From the NCBI GenBank assembly GCA_947486575.1, contig CANKUB010000038.1, positions 1-36,737 on the forward strand: a stretch of 36,737 bases of DNA. The letters run 5' to 3'. Source of the stretch: Betaproteobacteria bacterium (GTDB lineage Bacteria; Pseudomonadota; Gammaproteobacteria; Burkholderiales; SG8-41). The notes beneath the pieces were generated by a model. That model saw only the letters and a list, made by a program, of their open reading frames with translations, had not been told where the DNA came from and made no database searches. A program made the position numbers and the translations under genes. This document shows positions 1-8,443 of this stretch, one piece after another; position 1 is the first letter of the stretch; each line of letters opens with the position of its first letter.

Positions 1-62
1 ACGTGAGATATATTATTTAAATAATTGATTATTAATGATATTTATTATTTACCTCTGGTCGT

Positions 63-152
63 CCGTAGCGTCTTTGGTAAAATAGGCGAGCGCCATGGCG
101 GCACCCTTGCATAATGCTCGCTACGGCACCGCTATCTTTCACGAGCGCTCGT
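63..152. promoter_or_regulatory. Nested palindromes in the leader upstream of gabD
   Basis: The 201 bases before the first gene begin with about 50 very AT-rich bases and then carry several dyads. CCGTAGCG at 63-70 is matched by CGCTACGG at 119-126. CGCCATGGCG at 91-100 is a perfect palindrome, and ACGAGCGCTCGT at 141-152 is a perfect 12-bp palindrome. No coding sequence is seen here. The dyads could fold in the mRNA leader or be operator sites for a regulator of the aldehyde dehydrogenase gene. The role is inferred only; the symmetry is what is seen. Confidence 0.3.
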
Positions 153-201
153 AACGGATTCTCCGTCACCCAACTACGACATCTTAACCAGGCCTCCCAT
201 C

Positions 202-1683
202 ATGTTAGATAAAGTTAAATCCACTGTGCAGCTTAAAGACATGCGTTTGTTCCGCCAGCAGTGTTACATCGATGGCGCTTGGGTTGATGCGGACGACAAA
301 TCCACCTTGACGGTCTATAACCCGGCAGACGGATCGCTGGTGGGCACCGTGCCGAAAATGGGCGCGGCAGAGACCAGGCGCGCCATTGAAACCGCGCACG
401 AAGCATTCAAACTGTGGCGCGCGAAAACGGCCAAGGAGCGCGCTTCACTTCTGCGTAAATGGTTCGAGCTGATGGTGGCCAATACCGAAGACTTGGCGAT
501 CCTGATGACCCTGGAGCAAGGCAAGCCGCTGGCGGAATCGCGCGGCGAAATCGGCTATGGGGCGTCGTTTATCGAGTGGTTTTCGGAAGAAGCCAAACGC
601 GTTTATGGCGATGTGATCCCGTCGCAAGCGCCGGATAAGCGTATTGTGGTTATCAAGCAGCCGATCGGTGTATGCGCTGCGGTAACGCCGTGGAATTTCC
701 CCAACGCAATGATCACACGCAAGGCTGGCCCGGCGCTGGCGGCTGGCTGCACCATGGTGATCAAACCTGCGTCGCAAACGCCGTTTTCAGCGCTGGCGTT
801 GTGTGAACTGGCGGAGCGTGCGGGCATCCCCAAGGGCGTGATTTCGGTGATCACCGGTTCGGCAGGCCCGATAGGTAAAGAATTGACCACCCATCCGCTG
901 GTACGCAAATTTACCTTTACCGGCTCGACAGAAATCGGTAAGCAGCTGATGGCGCAATGCGCCAGCACCGTCAAGAAAGTGTCGTTGGAGCTTGGCGGCA
1001 ACGCGCCGTTTATTGTGTTTGACGACGCGGATATTGATTCTGCGGTGGAGGGCGCCATGGCCTCCAAATTCCGCAACACCGGGCAAACCTGCGTGTGTGC
1101 GAATCGCATTTTTGTGCAGGATGCCGTCTATGATCAATTTGCGGCCAAGCTGGCGACGAAAGTGGCGGCGATGCCCGTTGGCAATGGTATGGAAGCTGGA
1201 ATGATGCAGGGGCCGCTGATCGACAAAAATGCCGTGTTGAAAGTGGAAGAACATATCGCCGATGCGCTGGCAAAAGGTGCGCGCGTGGTGACGGGCGGCA
1301 AGCGGCACGCCAAGGGCGGTCAGTTCTTTGAACCGACCGTGCTGGCGGATGTGACGCCGGAAATGAAAATTACACATGAAGAAACCTTCGGCCCGGTGGC
1401 GCCGCTGTATCGCTTTAGCACCGAAGCCGAGTTGCTGGAGCGCGCCAACGATACGGAGTACGGGCTGGCAGCGTATTTTTACAGCCGCGACATCGGCCGC
1501 ATCTGGCGCGTGGCGGAAGGCATCGAGTCGGGCATCGTGGGTATTAACGTTGGCATTATCTCGACTGAGATCGCGCCCTTTGGTGGCGTAAAAGAATCCG
1601 GCATCGGGCGTGAAGGCTCCAAGTACGGCATTGAGGAGTTTCTCGAAGTGAAATACCTGTGTATGGGTGATGTAACGAAGTAA
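202..1683 (+). CDS. gabD: NAD(P)-dependent succinate-semialdehyde dehydrogenase
   Basis: Cytoplasmic aldehyde dehydrogenase that oxidises succinate semialdehyde to succinate, the last step of the GABA shunt. The 493-residue protein is collinear with E. coli GabD as I remember it, from the N-terminal LFRQQ segment to the C-terminal GREGSKYGIE. The general-base glutamate is Glu263 in the ELGGN motif and the nucleophile is Cys297 in GQTC, followed two residues later by a second cysteine (Cys299) as in E. coli GabD. The cofactor-loop FTGSTEIG is present. Neither the ATG at 202 nor an internal ATG at 241 has a clear Shine-Dalgarno, so the N-terminal 13 residues are uncertain. A racemase-family gene follows 40 bases downstream on the same strand. 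No gabT or gabP is in the window, so the substrate may be a different semialdehyde. Confidence 0.93.
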   Translation: MLDKVKSTVQLKDMRLFRQQCYIDGAWVDADDKSTLTVYNPADGSLVGTVPKMGAAETRRAIETAHEAFKLWRAKTAKERASLLRKWFELMVANTEDLAILMTLEQGKPLAESRGEIGYGASFIEWFSEEAKRVYGDVIPSQAPDKRIVVIKQPIGVCAAVTPWNFPNAMITRKAGPALAAGCTMVIKPASQTPFSALALCELAERAGIPKGVISVITGSAGPIGKELTTHPLVRKFTFTGSTEIGKQLMAQCASTVKKVSLELGGNAPFIVFDDADIDSAVEGAMASKFRNTGQTCVCANRIFVQDAVYDQFAAKLATKVAAMPVGNGMEAGMMQGPLIDKNAVLKVEEHIADALAKGARVVTGGKRHAKGGQFFEPTVLADVTPEMKITHEETFGPVAPLYRFSTEAELLERANDTEYGLAAYFYSRDIGRIWRVAEGIESGIVGINVGIISTEIAPFGGVKESGIGREGSKYGIEEFLEVKYLCMGDVTK

Positions 1684-1723
1684 ATTATTAAAAATATCAT
1701 TTAAAAACAAATAGCTAGAGCAT

Positions 1724-2380
1724 ATGAAATCTGCGCCGAAAATTTACCTGGTTCATGCCGCTGCGGTATCGATTCCGCCCATCGTGTCAAGCTTTACTGC
1801 GGCTTGGCCAGAAGCGAAACTCGCCAACCTGCTGGAAGATTCATTCATGCCCGACCTCGCCACTGACGGTCGTTTGACGGACGCGATGATCGGTCGCTTT
1901 GTGCATATCGGCGAGTACTGCGTGCGCGCGGGCGCGGACGCCATTCTGTTTGCCTGCTCGGCATTCGGCCCCGCGATTGAAGAGGTGCGTCGCCAACTGA
2001 AAATTCCCGTACTCAAGCCGAACGAAGCTATGTACGAACAGCTTGTCGCCAAAGATTGCAGCGTGAGTTTGCTGGCGACGTTTCCGCCTTCGATTCCCTC
2101 GATGGTGACGGAGATCAAAGAGATTGCACGCGTGGCCGGTACTAAAATCAAGCTCGATACGCATCTGGTGGAAGGCGCGCTCGCCGCGCTGCAAGGCAAC
2201 AACCCCGAAGAGCACAATCGGCTGATCGTAGAATTTGCAGCGAAGCAACAGTGCGATGTGATTGCGTTTGCCCAGTTTTCGATGGCGCCCGCGTTGCAAG
2301 CGGCGGTAGCGCGCACCAGTACGCCCATACTGACGACGCCGGATAGTGCTGTGGTTAAGTTGAAAGCGATGCTGGCGTAG
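1724..2380 (+). CDS. Asp/Glu/hydantoin racemase-family protein
   Basis: A 218-residue cytoplasmic protein of the aspartate/glutamate/hydantoin racemase superfamily, which also includes arylmalonate decarboxylases and maleate isomerases. The first catalytic cysteine is visible as Cys78 in FACSAFG. At the place of the second cysteine (usually in a G-C-T-like motif before a conserved MAPA-type stretch) the protein reads AFAQFSMAPA, with Gln184 where Cys is expected. A classical two-base racemase is therefore unlikely; a one-cysteine decarboxylase, isomerase or lyase chemistry is possible. It lies 40 bases after gabD and is probably co-transcribed, suggesting a shared pathway for a small dicarboxylic or amino acid. 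The substrate cannot be read from the sequence. Confidence 0.75.
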   Translation: MKSAPKIYLVHAAAVSIPPIVSSFTAAWPEAKLANLLEDSFMPDLATDGRLTDAMIGRFVHIGEYCVRAGADAILFACSAFGPAIEEVRRQLKIPVLKPNEAMYEQLVAKDCSVSLLATFPPSIPSMVTEIKEIARVAGTKIKLDTHLVEGALAALQGNNPEEHNRLIVEFAAKQQCDVIAFAQFSMAPALQAAVARTSTPILTTPDSAVVKLKAMLA

Positions 2381-2422
2381 ATTTTTTGAGTCGCTTATTT
2401 TTGTAGTATCGAAAGCACTGCT

Positions 2423-2465
2423 CTCACCCTCGGTCCCTCTCCCATCGGCAGAGGGCTAGGGTGAG
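2423..2465. repeat. REP-like imperfect palindrome
   Basis: CTCACCCT (2423-2430) and CCCTCT (2435-2440) pair with AGAGGG (2450-2455) and AGGGTGAG (2458-2465), giving a two-part stem with a small internal bulge and a loop of about nine bases. This CTCACCC...GGGTGAG layout resembles the dispersed intergenic palindromes found in many proteobacterial genomes. It sits between the racemase-family gene and the exported methyltransferase-like gene. It could also work as a weak terminator or mRNA-stabilising stem. There is no clear T-tract after it. Confidence 0.5.
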
Positions 2466-2514
2466 GGAATGCTGTTAGCCGCAACTGCCAAACCCAATCA
2501 GAGCGAGGGCTACT

Positions 2515-3339
2515 ATGAACGGCAAGAATTTTCTACTGCATCTCGCGCTGCCGCTACTGCTCGCCGTAAACGCGACGCATACCTTCGCCCAACCCACCGA
2601 AGCGCTCCTCGATAAAGCCATCGTAGGCGAGCATCGTAGCAAAGCCAATCGTGCGCGCGATCAATACCGCCACCCGCGCGAAACGCTGCTGTTCCTCGGT
2701 TTGAAGCCTGACATGACGGTGATTGAAATCTGGCCCGGCAGCGGCTGGTATTCGGAAATCATTGCCCCAGTGTTGCGCGACAAAGGCAGGTTTTACTTGG
2801 CGCACAGCGCGATCGAAGACCCCAAACTCCCCAACTGGCAGCGCGAGGGGCGTGAAAAGCACGAGGCCGCTTACGCCCGGCGCCCCGAGCTGTATGGCAA
2901 ACCGGTGTTTACCTCGCTGGGGCCGCCGGACTATCTGGCGATTGCACCTGCGGGCAGTGCGGACTTGGTGCTGACCTTTCGCAACGTACATAACTGGAGT
3001 CTGCAGAAAACCGATGCGCTGGTGTTCAAAGCGTTTTTTGATGCGCTGAAACCCGGTGGAATTCTCGGCGTGGTGGAGCATCGCGCCCATCCAGGCACGG
3101 CTTACGAGCAGATGGTGAAGTCGGGTTACATGACTGAAGCCTATGTCATTGCACTCGCCGAAAAAGCGGGCTTCAAGCTGGTGGATAAATCCGAGGTCAA
3201 CGCCAACGCCAAAGACACCAAGGATCATCCGAATGGTGTGTGGACCTTGCCGCCGATGTCGCGCGGACGGCTGGATCCCGAAAAATATCTCGCCATCGGT
3301 GAAAGTGATCGCATGACGCTTAAGTTCGCCAAGCCGTGA
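2515..3339 (+). CDS. Exported methyltransferase-fold protein (COG4798 type)
   Basis: A 274-residue protein with a Sec signal peptide (basic start, hydrophobic residues 6-20, likely cleavage after a TFAQ-like site near residue 26). The mature part resembles predicted class I SAM-dependent methyltransferases of the COG4798 type. Motif I appears as VIEIWPGSGWYSE near residues 69-81, followed by the acidic and LKPGG motifs (LKPGGILGVVEHRAHPG near 180). An exported SAM-dependent enzyme is odd because SAM is not known to be plentiful in the periplasm; the family is known from sequence but, as far as I know, its function is unclear. Its stop codon overlaps the GTG start of the RND adaptor (GTGA), so the two are probably translationally coupled. 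Confidence 0.75.
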   Translation: MNGKNFLLHLALPLLLAVNATHTFAQPTEALLDKAIVGEHRSKANRARDQYRHPRETLLFLGLKPDMTVIEIWPGSGWYSEIIAPVLRDKGRFYLAHSAIEDPKLPNWQREGREKHEAAYARRPELYGKPVFTSLGPPDYLAIAPAGSADLVLTFRNVHNWSLQKTDALVFKAFFDALKPGGILGVVEHRAHPGTAYEQMVKSGYMTEAYVIALAEKAGFKLVDKSEVNANAKDTKDHPNGVWTLPPMSRGRLDPEKYLAIGESDRMTLKFAKP

Positions 3340-4427
3340 AATTAAAAAAATTGTTTAAAAACAAATACTTAATGATATTTTTGTTATTGGCTGCGTGTGG
3401 CGAAAAAACGCAGCCGCCTGCTGCTGTACCGCTGGTGGTGACGCAAAAAGCGCAAGTGGGTGATGCCACGTTGCACGCCAGTTTTGCGGGCGAAGTGCGT
3501 GCGCGCAGTGAATCAGCGTTGGGCTTCAGGGTCGGCGGCAAAATCACGCAACGGCTGGTTGATGTGGGGACGCGTGTTAAACCCGGCACGCCGATTGCGC
3601 GGATTGATGCGCGTGATTTTCAGTTGAACTCAGCCGCAGCAACCAGCCAGATGGCTGCCGCACAAGCCGATGTCACGCAAGCGCAGGCAGACTATGCCCG
3701 CTACAACGATTTGTTCCAGAAAAAATTCGTCAGCGCCGCCGAAATGGATCGGCGCAAAGCCACGCTGGATGTCGCGGTGGCGCGTCTTGCCCAGGCGAAA
3801 ACACAACTCAATGTGGCCGACAATCAGGGTACCTATACGGCGCTGGTGGCGGATCGCGCGGGTGTGATTACCAGCGTTGATGCTGACGTGGGGCAGGTGG
3901 TGGCCGCGGGGCAAACCGTAGTGCGTGTGGCACAAGATGACGAAAAAGAGGCGCTGATTACCGTGCCTGAAAATCGCCTGCCGGAAGTGAAAGCGGCCAA
4001 TCGTATTGAAGTCTCATTGTGGGCTGCGCCGGATAAACGTTACCTCGGCAAAGTACGCGAAATTTCGCCGATTGCTGACGCCGTTACGCGCACCTATGCC
4101 GTGCGCGTGACCATGAGCGATGCCGATGACGCCGTGCGCCTGGGTATGACAGCCAGCGTGTTGCTGTTGCAGCAGGGTGCAGGCAGCGCCGTAGTGCTGC
4201 CGCTGACTGCCTTGTTTCAGCAGGGCGCCAACACCGCGTTGTGGGTCGTGGACAGCAGGACGCAAACGGTCAGTTTGGTGCCGGTAAAAGTGGGCGTGTT
4301 TCGGGAAGACGTGGTGACGGTGGTGTCGGGCATCCAGGCGGGCGCCGTGGTAGTGACAGCGGGCGTGCATAAGCTGACGGCCGGGCAGAAGGTGCGCGTT
4401 GCGAGCGAATCTGCTACACGAAAGTAA
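3336..4427 (+). CDS. RND efflux periplasmic adaptor (membrane fusion) lipoprotein
   Basis: A 363-residue HlyD/AcrA-type adaptor linking an inner-membrane RND pump to an outer-membrane channel. The N-terminus is a lipoprotein signal ending in a LAAC lipobox near residue 21. It is followed by a lipoyl/barrel-sandwich segment (VGGKITQRLVDVGTRVKPG), an alpha-helical hairpin rich in Ala/Gln around residues 90-150, and the beta-barrel and membrane-proximal domains. The GTG start at 3336 overlaps the preceding stop. The signal peptide is encoded by a very AT-rich stretch containing a 20-bp exact repeat also present at the start of the gamma-glutamyltransferase gene. The pump gene follows 24 bases later. 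No outer-membrane factor gene is in the window. Confidence 0.9.
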   Translation: MKLKKLFKNKYLMIFLLLAACGEKTQPPAAVPLVVTQKAQVGDATLHASFAGEVRARSESALGFRVGGKITQRLVDVGTRVKPGTPIARIDARDFQLNSAAATSQMAAAQADVTQAQADYARYNDLFQKKFVSAAEMDRRKATLDVAVARLAQAKTQLNVADNQGTYTALVADRAGVITSVDADVGQVVAAGQTVVRVAQDDEKEALITVPENRLPEVKAANRIEVSLWAAPDKRYLGKVREISPIADAVTRTYAVRVTMSDADDAVRLGMTASVLLLQQGAGSAVVLPLTALFQQGANTALWVVDSRTQTVSLVPVKVGVFREDVVTVVSGIQAGAVVVTAGVHKLTAGQKVRVASESATRK

Positions 4428-4451
4428 GCGAAAATAAGCAGAAATAACACT

Positions 4452-7400
4452 TTGAAATCCTTCAATCTGTCCAAGTGGGCATTGGCGCACCAGCAGTTGG
4501 TGCTGTATTTCATTGTTGCGCTGCTCGCCTCCGGCGTGTTTTCGTACATTAATCTAGGGCAGGCCGAAGACCCGGATTTCACCATTAAAGTGATTGTTAT
4601 CCAGACCAATTGGCCTGGCGCTTCGGCTGAAGAAGTCGAATTGCAGATCACCGAAAAGCTGGAAAAAAAATTACAGGAGACGCCATGGCTGGACCACGTG
4701 CGCAGTTTTTCGCGTCCCGGCCAATCGATGATCTTTGTGCTGCTCAAAGATTACACGCCACCCAAAGACGTGCCCGAAGTGTGGTACCAGGTGCGCAAAA
4801 AAATCAGCGACGTACGGCAAACCCTGCCCAAAGGCGCACTGGGGCCGTTTATCAATGATGAGTTCGGCGATACCTTCGGTACCATCTTTGCGTTTACTGC
4901 GGATGGATTTTCATATGCGCAGATGAAAGATTACGCCGAGTCGGCGCGCAAAGAATTGCTGCGCATACCGCATATCGCCAAGGTGGAATTACTGGGCGAG
5001 CAGCCGGAAAAAATATACGTTGAAATTTCGCACAAAAAACTGGCGACGCTCGGCATTGAGCCACTGCTGATATTCAACATCCTGGATGCGCAAAATTCCA
5101 TGACGCCTGCGGGCAGCGTGGATACCGCCAGCGATAGAATTTATCTGCGCGTATCCGGCGATTTTGATTCTGTGGAGAGCATTCGCGAGATCGGCATACG
5201 CGCCAACAACCGCCAGTTTCGTCTGGGTGACATTGCGCATGTGTATCGCGGCTACGCTGATCCGCCCGCCTTGCGCATGCGCTACAAAGGGCAAGATGCA
5301 ATCGGCCTTGCCATTTCAATGGCCAAAGGAGGCAACATTATCGAACTCGGCAAGGATCTTGATCCGGCAATAGCGCGCATCCGTGCCAATCTGCCGGTGG
5401 GCCTGACCTTGCATGCGGTAGCTGATCAACCCACTGTGGTCAAGCGTTCGGTGCGTGAGTTCATGCGCACGCTGATGGAAGCGGTGGCGATTGTGCTGCT
5501 GGTGAGTTTTATTTCGCTGGGTTTTCGCACCGGCGTGGTGGTGGCGCTGTGCATTCCGCTGGTACTGGCGGTGACGTTTTTGTTTATGAAGTTATTCGGT
5601 ATTGACCTGCAACGCATTTCACTGGGCGCGTTGATTATCGCGCTGGGTTTATTGGTGGACGACGCTATCATCGCGGTTGAAATGATGGTCAATAAAATGG
5701 AGCAGGGCTGGGATAGAGTGCGTGCGGCGAGCTTTGCCTATACCAGCACGGCATTTCCCATGTTGACCGGCACGCTGGTCACGGCCGCAGGCTTTCTGCC
5801 GGTGGGATTTGCCAAGTCTTCAGCGGGTGAATATACGTTCTCGATTTTCGCTGTGGTGACGATTGCGCTGCTGGTGTCGTGGGTGGTGGCGGTGATTTTT
5901 ACGCCGTATATTGGCTACAAGATTTTGCCAAATTATCAGGTGCATCCTGATACGCATGAAGACGCGGTGTATCAGAAAAAGTTTTATCTGATTTTCAGAA
6001 GCATGGTGACGTGGTGTGTGCGCTTTCGCAAGACCGTGGTGCTCGCGACGGCACTGCTGTTCGCAGCGGCGCTGGTGGGGTTTGCGCTGGTGGAGCAGCA
6101 GTTTTTTCCGTCGTCGAACCGGCCCGAACTGCTGATTGATCTGTCGTTGCCCGAAGGCTCGTCCGTGCGCGCCACGCAGGCCGAAGTACTCAAAATGGAA
6201 CAAGTGCTGGCCAAGGATGAGGACATCGAGCAGCACTCGGTGTATGTCGGCGGCGGCGCACCGCGCTTTTATCTGCCGCTCGATATCCAGTTGCCGAATC
6301 CATCGTTCGCGCAATTTGTCGTGTTGAGCAAAAATAACGATGCGCGTGAGCGCGTGTATCAGCGCGTAAAAGTTGCGCTGGAGAAGGATTTTCCGATGGT
6401 GCGCGGAAGAGTCAACCGGCTGGAGAATGGCCCGCCCGTGGGCTACCCGATACAGTTTCGCGTGTCGGGCGCGAATCCGGAAACCGTCAAGACCATTGCC
6501 GCAGAAGCTGCGGCCGTGGTGCGCGGCAATCCGCATGTGTTTAACGTGCATCTTGATTGGAACGAGCGCGCGAAAGTGGTCAAAGTCAATGTCGATCAGG
6601 ACAAGGCGCGAGCGCTGAACATCAGCTCGGCGCAGATTTCGGCCATTCTGAATTCGATCATGACGGGCTACAGCGTGACGTTTTTTCGCGAGGGTGACAA
6701 ACTGATTGAAGTACTGGCGCGCGCGGAACGCGGCGAGCGCATGGACATCGGCGCCATGGGCGATTACAACATTCCGCTAACGGGCGGACGCACCGTGCCG
6801 CTGTCGCAACTGGCTACGATTTCGTATGAACTTGAAGACGGCGTAGTGTGGCGACGCAACCGGGCGCCCACGGTGACGGTGCGCGCCGATATACAAGGCA
6901 ACATTCAGGCGCCGGTGGTCACTACGCAAATTGATCCATTGCTGCAGCCGCTGCGCGACAAATTGCCCGCGGGCTATTACATTGATATCGGTGGCGCAGT
7001 AGAAGAAAGCGCCAAGGGCCAGGCCTCGGTGGCAGCGGTGATGCCGCTGATGATTTTTGTCACGATTACGCTGCTGATGATTCAATTGCAAAGCATCAGC
7101 CGCACGTTTCTGGTGCTGCTCACCGCCCCACTGGGGTTGATCGGCGCGACGTTTTTTCTGCTGCTGTTTCACATCCCGTTTGGCTTTGTGGCGATGCTGG
7201 GTGTGATCGCGCTGTCGGGCATGATCATGCGCAACTCCGTGATACTGGTAGATCAAATCGAGCAAGACATTGCTGCGGGCAAAGTGCCGTGGGAGGCGAT
7301 CATCGGCTCAACCGTGCGGCGCTTTCGCCCGATCATGTTGACGGCAGCAGCAGCGATTCTGGCGATGATTCCGCTCACGCGCAGTGATTTCTGGGGGCCG

Positions 7401-7502
7401 ATGGCAGTGGCGATTATGGGCGGGTTGCTGGTGGCGACGGTACTGACACTGCTGTTTTTACCGGCGTTGTATGCGGCGTGGTTTCGGGTAAAAGAGGTTT
7501 AA
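4452..7502 (+). CDS. RND efflux transporter, inner-membrane pump subunit
   Basis: A 1016-residue AcrB-like proton-driven pump with the expected twelve transmembrane segments and two large periplasmic loops. The proton-relay aspartates are Asp403-Asp404 in the TM4 motif LGLLVDDAII, matching AcrB Asp407/408. At the TM10 position where AcrB has Lys940 the protein reads SGMIMRNSVILVD, with Arg927. The permease start is a TTG at 4452; no better ATG is seen upstream in frame. It is adjacent to its adaptor gene and transcribed with it. Substrates cannot be inferred. The domain pattern fits hydrophobe/amphiphile exporters rather than metal exporters of the CusA type, for which I see no diagnostic motif. 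Confidence 0.92.
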   Translation: MKSFNLSKWALAHQQLVLYFIVALLASGVFSYINLGQAEDPDFTIKVIVIQTNWPGASAEEVELQITEKLEKKLQETPWLDHVRSFSRPGQSMIFVLLKDYTPPKDVPEVWYQVRKKISDVRQTLPKGALGPFINDEFGDTFGTIFAFTADGFSYAQMKDYAESARKELLRIPHIAKVELLGEQPEKIYVEISHKKLATLGIEPLLIFNILDAQNSMTPAGSVDTASDRIYLRVSGDFDSVESIREIGIRANNRQFRLGDIAHVYRGYADPPALRMRYKGQDAIGLAISMAKGGNIIELGKDLDPAIARIRANLPVGLTLHAVADQPTVVKRSVREFMRTLMEAVAIVLLVSFISLGFRTGVVVALCIPLVLAVTFLFMKLFGIDLQRISLGALIIALGLLVDDAIIAVEMMVNKMEQGWDRVRAASFAYTSTAFPMLTGTLVTAAGFLPVGFAKSSAGEYTFSIFAVVTIALLVSWVVAVIFTPYIGYKILPNYQVHPDTHEDAVYQKKFYLIFRSMVTWCVRFRKTVVLATALLFAAALVGFALVEQQFFPSSNRPELLIDLSLPEGSSVRATQAEVLKMEQVLAKDEDIEQHSVYVGGGAPRFYLPLDIQLPNPSFAQFVVLSKNNDARERVYQRVKVALEKDFPMVRGRVNRLENGPPVGYPIQFRVSGANPETVKTIAAEAAAVVRGNPHVFNVHLDWNERAKVVKVNVDQDKARALNISSAQISAILNSIMTGYSVTFFREGDKLIEVLARAERGERMDIGAMGDYNIPLTGGRTVPLSQLATISYELEDGVVWRRNRAPTVTVRADIQGNIQAPVVTTQIDPLLQPLRDKLPAGYYIDIGGAVEESAKGQASVAAVMPLMIFVTITLLMIQLQSISRTFLVLLTAPLGLIGATFFLLLFHIPFGFVAMLGVIALSGMIMRNSVILVDQIEQDIAAGKVPWEAIIGSTVRRFRPIMLTAAAAILAMIPLTRSDFWGPMAVAIMGGLLVATVLTLLFLPALYAAWFRVKEV

Positions 7503-7530
7503 TGCATGCTCAGCGTCGGTAGGGCGTATT

Positions 7531-8439
7531 GTGTGCATCAATAAAATAATCAGTAAAACCAAGTGGTTTTGGGCTGTTGCGCTTTGGGCTTTGTTCTATG
7601 TGAGCAGCGTATTTTCTGCGACGCCGGAAACCGTCAAATTCCCCAGCCGCGATGGTAAAACGGAGCTTGTCGGATACCTGTTCAAGCCCGTTGCTGCCGG
7701 GCCGCATGCGGCAGTGGTCATGCTGCACGGGCGCGCCGGGCCTTACTCAACACTCCGACCGGGTGCGGTAAACGCGACCAATCTCTCCGCGCGCCACCGC
7801 ATGTGGGGCGAATTTTGGGCCGAGCGCGGGTATGTCGCACTGCATGTCGATAGCTTTGGCCCGCGTGGTTATGCGCAGGGATTTCCGAAGGGTTCCTACA
7901 AGCAACGACCCGCAGAGATTAACGAACAGACGATACGCCCGCTCGACGCCTATGGTGCGCTCGATTACCTGCGCGCGCGTAACGACGTCATCGCTGATCG
8001 TATTGGATTACAGGGGTGGTCCAATGGGGGTATGACGCTGCTGGCGGCGATGGGGTTGAATGCGCCACGCGTTGCACCCGGCATGGCTGATCGTTTGCGG
8101 TTAGCCCAGCCCACGGAGGAAGGCGATTTCCGTGCGGCTATCGCACAGTATCCGGGATGTGTGGCTCAGCGTGATCAAGGTGAATACACGCCGTATGCCC
8201 CGCTGCTGCTGCTGGTTGCGTCCGATGACGATGAAGTTTCGCCGAAGGTTTGCGCGGCACTGGCCGCGCAACTCAAGGAACGTCGCGCACCGCTGGAATT
8301 TGTAGTTTATGAAGGTGCGCAGCATACCTATGATGAGCCCGGCAGAACCAAACAAAGTCATGCGCCCAACAAAGCTGCGACAGAAGATACCTTGCGGCGG
8401 GCAGAGGCATTTTTCGGGCAGCATTTAAAGGCCAACTAA
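7531..8439 (+). CDS. Exported dienelactone-hydrolase-family alpha/beta hydrolase
   Basis: A 302-residue alpha/beta hydrolase with a signal peptide (hydrophobic residues about 12-29, cleavage likely after VFSA). The nucleophile elbow is GWSNGG near residue 167. The acid is probably in the ASDDDEVSP segment and the catalytic histidine in GAQHTYD. An HG-containing oxyanion segment (VVMLHGRAGP) lies early in the mature protein. The GTG start at 7531 is preceded by AGGG at 7521-7524, a usable ribosome binding site. It lies 28 bases after the RND pump and just before ggt, so it may share their transcript. The substrate is unknown: family members hydrolyse lactones, esters or peptides. Confidence 0.8.
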   Translation: MCINKIISKTKWFWAVALWALFYVSSVFSATPETVKFPSRDGKTELVGYLFKPVAAGPHAAVVMLHGRAGPYSTLRPGAVNATNLSARHRMWGEFWAERGYVALHVDSFGPRGYAQGFPKGSYKQRPAEINEQTIRPLDAYGALDYLRARNDVIADRIGLQGWSNGGMTLLAAMGLNAPRVAPGMADRLRLAQPTEEGDFRAAIAQYPGCVAQRDQGEYTPYAPLLLLVASDDDEVSPKVCAALAAQLKERRAPLEFVVYEGAQHTYDEPGRTKQSHAPNKAATEDTLRRAEAFFGQHLKAN

Positions 8440-8443
8440 AATA

